Shown piece by piece: positions 41,393-46,702 of a DNA stretch of 46,702 nt. The DNA is from Streptomyces sp. OR43. GTDB lineage: Bacteria; Actinomycetota; Actinomycetes; Streptomycetales; Streptomycetaceae. Location of the stretch: NCBI RefSeq assembly GCF_008042275.1, contig NZ_RDBK01000043.1:1990927-2037628 (forward strand), given 5' to 3'. Under the pieces are notes generated by a model that was given only the letters and a program-made list of their open reading frames with translations, did not search any database and was not told the origin of the DNA. Numbering within the stretch: the stretch's first letter is position 1; every line of letters begins with the position of its first letter. A program made the translations under genes and the position numbers.

Positions 41393-42378
41393 GAACCCAC
41401 CCCTTGTTCCGCCGCCCCTTCGCCCACGCCCTGCTTGCGCAGCTCCACCGCCAGTTCGTACAGCCCGGCCGGGTCCACGCCCTCGCCGATCAGCGGGAGT
41501 TCGTACGTCGGCAGCCCCAGCCCCGTCAGTACGGCGCGCTGCTCACGCTCCAGCTCCACCCGCTGGGCGTGCTCGGCCGCCTGTTCGACCAGGGGGCGTA
41601 CGAGTCCGGCGGAGCCGGTCACGCCGGCCCGGGTGAGGGTCTTGGCGATCTCCTTGCGCCGCCCGCCCGCGGCGGTGCGCAGCGCGTCCTCGTCCAGCAG
41701 GTGCGGGCGCACCATGTTCACGATGACCCGGCCCACCGGAAGCTCGGCGGCCCGCAGTTCCGTGATGCCGTCGGCGGTCTCCTGGACCGGCATCTCCTCC
41801 AGGAGGGTCACCAGGTGCACCGCCGTCTCGGGGGACTTCAGCACCCTCATCACGGCCTGCGCCTGATTGTGTATCGGGCCGATCCGGGCCAGCCCCGCCA
41901 CCTCGTCGTTCACGTTGAGGAAGCGGGTGATCCGGCCGGTCGGCGGAGCGTCCATGATCACGTAGTCGTAGACGAACCGGTTCCGCTTGTCCTTGCGCCG
42001 CACGGCCTCGCACGCCTTGCCCGTCAGCAGGACGTCCCGGACACCGGGGGCGATGGTGGTGGCGAAGTCGATCGCGCCGAGCTTCTTCAGCGCCCGGCCC
42101 GCGCTGCCGAGCTTGTAGAACATCTGGAGGTAGTCGAGGAGGGCGCGCTCGGCGTCGATCGCGAGTGCGTACACCTCGCCGCCGCCGGGCGCGACGGCGA
42201 TCTTGCGCTCCTCGTAGGGGAGGGAGTCCGCCTCGAAGAGCTGGGCGATGCCCTGTCTGCCCTCGACCTCGACGAGGAGGGTGCGCCTGCCCTCGGTCGC
42301 GAGGGCGAGCGCGAGGGCGGCGGCGACCGTGGTCTTACCGGTACCGCCCTTGCCGCTGACGACCTGGAACCTGCTCAC
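41389..42378 (-). CDS. ArsA/Get3-like ATPase (Rv3679-like)
   Basis: 329 aa. The P-loop is VVSGKGGTGKTTVAAALA (7-24), with the Lys (GKGGxGKT) characteristic of deviant-Walker-A dimeric ATPases such as Get3/ArsA/MinD. YVIMDAPPTGRITRFL is the switch-region strand. It is first in the two-gene operon (ATGA overlap with the larger ATPase). GTG 42378 has TAGGCT 7 nt upstream and no ribosome site, so it is leaderless. With its partner it probably forms a heterodimeric ATPase at or near the membrane. Confidence 0.94.
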   Translation of the reverse strand: MSRFQVVSGKGGTGKTTVAAALALALATEGRRTLLVEVEGRQGIAQLFEADSLPYEERKIAVAPGGGEVYALAIDAERALLDYLQMFYKLGSAGRALKKLGAIDFATTIAPGVRDVLLTGKACEAVRRKDKRNRFVYDYVIMDAPPTGRITRFLNVNDEVAGLARIGPIHNQAQAVMRVLKSPETAVHLVTLLEEMPVQETADGITELRAAELPVGRVIVNMVRPHLLDEDALRTAAGGRRKEIAKTLTRAGVTGSAGLVRPLVEQAAEHAQRVELEREQRAVLTGLGLPTYELPLIGEGVDPAGLYELAVELRKQGVGEGAAEQGVGS

Positions 42379-42385
42379 GTATTCG

Positions 42386-42391
42386 AGCCTA
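42386..42391 (-). promoter_or_regulatory. -10 box of the leaderless ATPase operon transcript
   Basis: TAGGCT on the minus strand ends 7 nt before GTG 42378. It is back-to-back with the plus-strand box at 42449. Confidence 0.6.
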
Positions 42392-42448
42392 ACCAGTCGT
42401 GCCGCAGGCTACGCACGAGGTCGGGCGTCCCGTGGACCGGCCAGGCAT

Positions 42449-42454
42449 TACAGT
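42449..42454 (+). promoter_or_regulatory. -10 box of the leaderless DUF4177-RidA transcript
   Basis: TACAGT ends exactly 6 nt before ATG 42461, with no ribosome site. Confidence 0.6.
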
Positions 42455-42460
42455 CGGGCC

Positions 42461-42619
42461 ATGACCAAGTGGGAATACGCGACCGTGCCCCTTCTCGTGC
42501 ACGCGACCAAGCAGATTCTGGACACCTGGGGCGAGGACGGCTGGGAGCTGGTCCAGGTCGTTCCCGGCCCGAACAACCCCGAGCAGCTCGTGGCCTACCT
42601 CAAGCGGGAGAAGGCCTGA
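42461..42619 (+). CDS. DUF4177 small protein, 52 aa
   Basis: The sequence starts MTKWEYATVPLLVHATKQIL and contains the conserved WGEDGWELVQVVP of DUF4177. It is cytoplasmic and its function is unknown. Its stop overlaps the start of the RidA gene by 1 bp (TGATG), so they are co-translated. The mycobacterial counterpart in the same place is the small gene between Rv3679 and Rv3678c. Probably leaderless. Confidence 0.92.
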   Translation: MTKWEYATVPLLVHATKQILDTWGEDGWELVQVVPGPNNPEQLVAYLKREKA

Positions 42620-43089
42620 TGGCGGGCGCCGTCGAGGCGAAGCTCGCCGAACTCGGGCTGGCGCTGCCGGACGTCGTACCGCCGCTCGCCTCGTACCAGC
42701 CCGCCGTGCGGTCCGGGGTGTACGTGTACACCTCGGGCCAGCTGCCGATGGTGGACGGCAAGCTCGCCGTCACCGGCAAGGTCGGCGCGGAAGTCACGCC
42801 CGACGAGGCGAAGGAACTGGCGAAGACCTGCGCGCTGAACGCGCTGGCCGCCGTGAAGTCGGTCGCGGGTGACCTGGACCGGATCGCCCGTGTGGTGAAG
42901 GTCGTCGGGTTCGTCGCCTCGGCCACGGACTTCACCGGCCAGCCCGCCGTGATCAACGGCGCGAGCGAACTGCTCGGCGCGGTGCTCGGCGACAAGGGCG
43001 TGCACGCCCGCAGCGCCGTCGGCGTGGCCGTGCTGCCGCTGGACGCGCCGGTCGAGGTCGAGGTCCAGGTCGAGCTGACCGGAGCCTGA
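42619..43089 (+). CDS. RidA/YjgF-like protein (endoribonuclease L-PSP family)
   Basis: 156 aa, longer than classical RidA (about 130). Typical segments are YVYTSGQLPMVDGKLAVTG, CALNALAAVKSVAGDLDRI and RSAVGVAVLPLDAPVEVEV. RidA proteins hydrolyse reactive enamines/imines; the key Arg that binds the carboxylate appears as the Arg in HARSAVGV, but this subgroup often departs from RidA chemistry. Translationally coupled to the DUF4177 gene. Confidence 0.93.
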   Translation: MAGAVEAKLAELGLALPDVVPPLASYQPAVRSGVYVYTSGQLPMVDGKLAVTGKVGAEVTPDEAKELAKTCALNALAAVKSVAGDLDRIARVVKVVGFVASATDFTGQPAVINGASELLGAVLGDKGVHARSAVGVAVLPLDAPVEVEVQVELTGA

Positions 43090-43224
43090 GCCGAAGCCGT
43101 ACCGCTGCCGGGGCGCCGCCCCGATTCCGTGGGGTCCCGTCCGGTCGTGACGACCGGGCGGGATCATCTGTGTACGGGGCATGTACGGATCACCGCGCCC
43201 CTCGAACATCGGCACGGTTCCGGA

Positions 43225-43230
43225 TAGCCT
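43225..43230 (+). promoter_or_regulatory. -10 box of the leaderless NUDIX transcript
   Basis: TAGCCT ends 6 nt before ATG 43237; no ribosome site. Confidence 0.6.
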
Positions 43231-43236
43231 CCGGCC

Positions 43237-44139
43237 ATGTCCAATGGTCAGTGGTACCCACCGGAATGGCCCGGCCGGATCCGGGCCCTCGCCGCAGGCG
43301 AACTGACGGCGGCGGCCCCCAGGCGGGCCGCCACCGTGATGCTGCTCCGGGACTCCGCCGCGGGTGCCGGGGACGGGCCCACGGTCCACATGCTGCGCCG
43401 GCGCACCTCGATGGCCTTTGCCGGAGGTGCGTACGCCTATCCGGGTGGCGGGGTCGACCCGCGCGACGACGACCGGCTCGTCGGCTGGTCCGGACCCGCG
43501 CTGGAGGACTGGGCGAAGCGGCTCGGGGTCGGTACGGCGGCCGAGGCCCAGGCCATCGTGTGCGCCGCGGTCCGCGAGACGTACGAGGAGGCGGGCGTCC
43601 TGCTCGCCGGTCCGACCGCGGGCACGGTCGTCACGGACACCACCGGTGCGGACTGGGAGGCCGACCGCGAGGCGCTGGTCGCGCGGGAGTTGTCGTTCGC
43701 CGAGTTCCTCGACCGGCGCGGGCTGGTGCTGCGCTCCGATCTGCTCGGCGCCTGGGCGCGCTGGATCACTCCGGAGTTCGAACCGCGCCGCTACGACACC
43801 TGGTTCTTCGTCGCCGCGCTCCCGGCCGGTCAGCGCACCCGCAACGCCTCGACGGAGGCCGACCGCACGGTGTGGATCGGTCCGGCCGAGGCGGCCGACG
43901 GATACGACCGGGGTGAGCTGCTGATGATGCCGCCGACGGTTTCCACGCTGCGTGCGCTCAGGCCGTACGCCACCGCCGCGCAGGCGCTGGAGGCGGCATC
44001 GGGCCAGGATCTCGCCCCGGTGCTCGCACAGGCCCGTCTGGAGGGCGGAGAGCTGGTGCTGAGCTGGCCGGGGCACGAGGAGTTCACCAAGCACATCCCG
44101 GTGGGCGGCGGGAGCGGTGCGGGCGGTGGTTCCGCATGA
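43237..44139 (+). CDS. NUDIX hydrolase
   Basis: 300 aa. The N-terminal part (to about 35) is followed by a NUDIX fold with the motif core AIVCAAVRETYEEAGVLLAG (REx2EExG). An insertion (about 120-170) separates it from the last strands RYDTWFFVAALPAGQR. This layout is like the larger NUDIX/acyl-CoA pyrophosphatase-type proteins, such as human NUDT19. The substrate is unknown. It is co-translated with the MBL-fold gene through an ATGA overlap. Confidence 0.92.
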   Translation: MSNGQWYPPEWPGRIRALAAGELTAAAPRRAATVMLLRDSAAGAGDGPTVHMLRRRTSMAFAGGAYAYPGGGVDPRDDDRLVGWSGPALEDWAKRLGVGTAAEAQAIVCAAVRETYEEAGVLLAGPTAGTVVTDTTGADWEADREALVARELSFAEFLDRRGLVLRSDLLGAWARWITPEFEPRRYDTWFFVAALPAGQRTRNASTEADRTVWIGPAEAADGYDRGELLMMPPTVSTLRALRPYATAAQALEAASGQDLAPVLAQARLEGGELVLSWPGHEEFTKHIPVGGGSGAGGGSA

Positions 44140-44966
44140 GTGACGCGGCCGCGCTGCCCGGACAGCCGCGCGGCGGGGTGCTGTCCGGCCCCGCCACGAC
44201 CCGTGCGGTCAACGTCCTCGCGCCGAACGCGTCGGCCATGACGCTGGACGGCACCAACACCTGGATCGTCGCCGAGCCCGACTCGGACCTCGCGGTGGTC
44301 ATCGACCCGGGCCCGCTGGACGACGCCCATCTGCGGGCGGTCATCGACACGGCCGACCGCGCGGGCCGGCGGATCGCGCTCACGCTCCTCACTCACGGGC
44401 ACCCCGACCACGCGGAGGGCGCGGCCCGGTTCGCCGAGCTGACCCGGACGAAGGTGCGGGCCCTGGACCCGGAGCTCCGGCTCGGCGACGAGGGCCTGGG
44501 CACGGGGGACGTGATCACGACCGGTGGGCTCGAGATGTACGTGGTGCCGACCCCGGGCCACACCGCGGACTCGCTCTCCTTCCATCTGCCCGCCGACCGC
44601 GCGGTGCTGACGGGCGACACGATCCTCGGGCGCGGGACGACGCTGGTGGCGCACCCGGACGGGCGGCTGGGGGACTACCTCGACTCGCTGCGGCGGCTGC
44701 GTTCCCTGACGGTCGACGACGGGGTGCACACCGTGCTGCCCGGCCACGGCCCGGTGCTGGACGACGCGCAGGGCGCGGTCGAGTTCTACCTGGCCCACCG
44801 CGCACACCGCCTGGCCCAGGTGGAGACGGCCGTGGAGGCCGGGTATCTGACGTCATCCCAGGTGGTGGCACACGTGTACGCGGACGTGGACCGGTCCCTG
44901 TGGCCCGCGGCCGAGCTCTCGGTGCGGGCGCAGCTGGAGTATCTGCGGGAACACGGACTGATCTGA
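44136..44966 (+). CDS. Metallo-beta-lactamase-fold hydrolase
   Basis: 276 aa. The first metal motif is LLTHGHPDHAEG (HxHxDH), then VPTPGHTADS with the third His, LTGDTILGRGTT with the bridging Asp and LPGHGP with the last His. It belongs to the LACTB2-like group, which includes RNases and thioesterases rather than true beta-lactamases. The C-terminal helices (HRAHRLAQVETAVEAGYLT) are of that type. The second gene of the NUDIX operon; the mycobacterial Rv3677c sits in the same order. Confidence 0.94.
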   Translation: MSDAAALPGQPRGGVLSGPATTRAVNVLAPNASAMTLDGTNTWIVAEPDSDLAVVIDPGPLDDAHLRAVIDTADRAGRRIALTLLTHGHPDHAEGAARFAELTRTKVRALDPELRLGDEGLGTGDVITTGGLEMYVVPTPGHTADSLSFHLPADRAVLTGDTILGRGTTLVAHPDGRLGDYLDSLRRLRSLTVDDGVHTVLPGHGPVLDDAQGAVEFYLAHRAHRLAQVETAVEAGYLTSSQVVAHVYADVDRSLWPAAELSVRAQLEYLREHGLI

Positions 44967-45071
44967 CGGGCCCCGCCGGTACGTGCGGAGCCGGGCGGCC
45001 CTGCCCCGCACGTACGGACCCGGGCGGGCCCCGCCCCGTACCGACCGGGCGGGCCCGCTCTGTGACGTACG

Positions 45072-45106
45072 CGAGGGGCCCCGCCGGTGTCCGGCGGGGC
45101 CCCTCG
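45072..45106. terminator. Strong bidirectional terminator
   Basis: A perfect 16-bp stem (45072-45087 with 45091-45106; core GAGGGGCCCCGCCGG) closes a tgt loop. The MBL-hydrolase operon and crp converge on it. Confidence 0.92.
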
Positions 45107-45127
45107 GGCGTTGCGTACGACGACGGG

Positions 45128-45802
45128 TCAGCGGGACCGCTTGGCCAGCCGCTCCACGTCCAGCAGGATCACCGCACGGGCCTCCAGCCGCAGCCAGCCG
45201 CGGCCGGCGAAGTCGGCGAGGGCCTTGTTGACCGTCTCGCGGGACGCGCCGACCAGCTGGGCCAGCTCCTCCTGCGTCAGGTCGTGCACGACGTGGATGC
45301 CTTCCTCCGACTGGACGCCGAAGCGGCGCGACAGGTCGAGAAGGGCGCGGGCGACGCGGCCCGGCACGTCGGAGAAGACCAGGTCGGACATCTGGTCGTT
45401 GGTCTTGCGCAGGCGCCGGGCTACGGCGCGCAGCAGGGCCGTGGCCACCTCGGGGCGTACGTTCAGCCAGGGCTGAAGGTCGCCGTGGCCGAGGCCGAGG
45501 AGCTTGACCTCGGTCAGCGCGGTCGCGGTGGCGGTACGCGGGCCCGGGTCGAAGAGCGACAGCTCACCGATCAGTTCGCCGGGGCCGAGGACCGCCAGCA
45601 TGTTCTCGCGCCCGTCGGGGGACGTGCGGTGGAGCTTCACCTTGCCCTCGGTGACCACATAGAGGCGGTCACCCGGGTCACCCTCGTGGAACAGCGCGTC
45701 GCCGCGCGCGAGGGTCACCTCACTCATCGAGGCGCGGAGCTCCGCGGCCTGCTCGTCATCGAGCGCCGCGAAAAGCGGGGCGCGCCGCAGAACGTCGTCC
45801 AC
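45128..45802 (-). CDS. crp: Crp/Fnr family transcriptional regulator (cAMP receptor protein)
   Basis: 224 aa. The cyclic-nucleotide-binding beta-barrel (about 10-115) has PGELIGELSLFDPGPRTATA with the cAMP-contacting Glu and Arg. A long dimerisation helix follows. The winged helix (about 165-215) has LTQEELAQLVGASRETVNKA as the helix-turn-helix. In Streptomyces Crp controls germination, development and antibiotic clusters. GTG 45802 has aaggagag upstream. Confidence 0.96.
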   Translation of the reverse strand: MDDVLRRAPLFAALDDEQAAELRASMSEVTLARGDALFHEGDPGDRLYVVTEGKVKLHRTSPDGRENMLAVLGPGELIGELSLFDPGPRTATATALTEVKLLGLGHGDLQPWLNVRPEVATALLRAVARRLRKTNDQMSDLVFSDVPGRVARALLDLSRRFGVQSEEGIHVVHDLTQEELAQLVGASRETVNKALADFAGRGWLRLEARAVILLDVERLAKRSR

Positions 45803-46272
45803 GAGTTCTCTCCTTGTCGGCCTGTTCAGGGAACCGTGGTCCCCATCATGCCGGACGGTAAAACAGTGCGATCAATCACAAACCAGTTTGACGCACGCGC
45901 GTGCCGGGGCGTACGGCAGGGGGCCGATTGGGGGCGGATCCCCCGCGAGCGGGGTGGATGCCGGGGCCCGGCACGGGGCCGGACGGGTGACCTGCGTGCC
46001 GGTGAGCGTGCAGGCGGACGGGGCCGACCGGGTGGCGACGTGGCCTGATTCAGCCGTGGGCGAACAGGGCGTCAGGGGCCGCGAAAAGCCGGCGAACGGC
46101 GCCCTGTGCGGGAGTGGGAGGCGCGGGCGGGCCGGGGGTCCTCTCTCGAGCCGACATACCCCCTGCTGGTATCCAAATGCGGGTTGACCTCATACCCCTA
46201 GGGGGTATGTACTGCTGACGAGGGTCCGACCCCGCAGCTGTCCCGCCCGCTCGATCCGCCGAGGAGTCCGCC
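45803..46272. other. Regulatory region between crp and the copper-regulated gene
   Basis: About 470 bp without a convincing gene. It contains the crp promoter region (less GC-rich near 45860-45895, with ttgatc on the minus strand at about 45868) and the CsoR-controlled promoter at 46153-46213. Confidence 0.6.
46153..46213 (+). promoter_or_regulatory. Copper-responsive promoter with CsoR operator
   Basis: CATACCCCTAGGGGGTATG (46191-46209) is a near-perfect palindrome matching the CsoR box (ATACCCC-N-GGGGTAT). It fills the spacer between TTGACC (46184-46189) and TGTACT (46208-46213). A degenerate second copy, ataccccctgctggtat, lies at 46156-46172. Copper would release CsoR and switch on the gene. 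Confidence 0.9.
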
Positions 46273-46702
46273 ATGAACACCGCCCTGAAGATCACCGCCT
46301 TCACCGCCGGTCTCGCCACCGTCTTCGGCGCCTCGTACGGCATCGGCCACGCCACCGGTGGCCCGTCCGCGAAGCCGGCCACCGCCGCCCACGCGGGGCA
46401 CACCTCGGCCGCGCCTTCGGATCCGGCCTCCCCGCGCGCCGCCGATGCCTCGGACGCCGACGGCGCCGCGGACGGCGACGGCCCGCTGCCCGGGGGTCTG
46501 CAGATCTCCGAAGGCGGCTACACGCTCAGCCTCAGCGACCCCTACGTCACCGCCGGAGCGCCCGCCGATCTGCGCTTCCGGATCCTCGGGGCGGACGGCG
46601 AGCCCGTCACCGCCTACCGGGCCGCGCACGGCAAGGAATTGCACCTCATCGTCGCCCCGCGCGACCTCTCCACCTTCCAGCACCTGCACCCCACCCGCGC
46701 CG
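46273..46702 (+). CDS. Copper-regulated secreted protein (partial, cut by the window edge)
   Basis: 143 codons are present from ATG 46273, with gaggag 6 nt upstream. An N-terminal hydrophobic segment (KITAFTAGLATVFGASYGIG) acts as signal or anchor, then an Ala/Asp-rich linker (about 35-75). The folded part starts GLQISEGGYTLSLSDPYVTA and continues to HGKELHLIVAPRDLSTFQHL, with several His and a late HLHP that may bind metal. The position after a CsoR operator implies a copper-handling role outside the membrane. The rest lies beyond the window. Confidence 0.85.
   Translation, partial: MNTALKITAFTAGLATVFGASYGIGHATGGPSAKPATAAHAGHTSAAPSDPASPRAADASDADGAADGDGPLPGGLQISEGGYTLSLSDPYVTAGAPADLRFRILGADGEPVTAYRAAHGKELHLIVAPRDLSTFQHLHPTRA

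Noticed and set aside
39884..42378. Arsenic resistance operon
   Set aside because: The two ATPases resemble ArsA, but no arsB/arsC/arsR genes are nearby. Synteny points to the Rv3679-Rv3680 pair.
45864..45882. Crp binding site upstream of crp (tgcga-tcaa-tcaca)
   Set aside because: The half-sites are spaced by 4 bp instead of the 6 needed for a Crp dimer.

Overview
This window is a high-GC actinobacterial chromosome segment, almost certainly from a Streptomyces. The evidence is the third-position G/C bias, the many GTG/TTG starts, many TANNNT boxes lying 6-7 nt before start codons (leaderless transcripts), and a recognisable core gene order: purA, SLATT protein, ybaB, recR, DUF5063, ask, asd, a SigE-family sigma factor, then a class A penicillin-binding protein, wblA, two ArsA-like ATPases, DUF4177, RidA, NUDIX, MBL hydrolase and crp. 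The right-hand block matches the mycobacterial ponA2-whiB4-Rv3680-Rv3679-crp neighbourhood.

Layout. 0.1-3.3 kb: a drug-efflux-type ABC transporter, whose permease gene carries an in-frame TGA, divergent from a GbsR/MarR-like regulator across a palindromic operator. 3.3-5.9 kb: tandem repeats ending in a strong terminator, a degenerate diacylglycerol-kinase-like gene, and purA. 5.9-8.9 kb: an unusual two-membrane-span protein with a phosphate-binding-like receptor domain; a family 19 chitinase with DasR-type promoter repeats; and, facing it, what looks like the promoter and signal peptide of a second, deleted chitinase. 8.9-12.5 kb: a marR-pfpI operon with twin palindromes, a class III aminotransferase and a GntR regulator. 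12.6-16.9 kb: a hypothetical protein, a SLATT membrane protein, ybaB-recR, DUF5063 and a GNAT acetyltransferase. 16.9-22.7 kb: an alpha/beta hydrolase, the ask-asd aspartate-pathway operon with an internal start for the small aspartokinase subunit, and a sigma factor coupled to an Asn-rich membrane protein.

22.8-33.5 kb is accessory: SURF1, an S9 peptidase, a methyltransferase, an NTF2-like protein, a secreted SGNH esterase, three corrin-ring genes (cbiD, cobK, cobH) in alternating orientation, and a LacI regulator next to a ROK kinase with a LacI-type operator on the kinase promoter. 33.5-35.1 kb is the relic of an integrative element at a tRNA-Pro(CGG) gene: a truncated tyrosine integrase, a 49-aa membrane peptide, a 67-aa protein resembling the ribosomal L7/L12 C-terminal motif, and a 40-bp near-perfect palindrome. 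35.2-45.8 kb is the conserved cell-envelope and redox block. The window ends inside a secreted-protein gene under a textbook CsoR copper operator.

No complete new defence or mobile system is visible. The most original points are the chitinase relic, the nonsense codon in the ABC permease, the receptor protein with a cytoplasmic domain, the integrative-element relic with its small proteins, and repeated in-frame minisatellites at the ends of several proteins.
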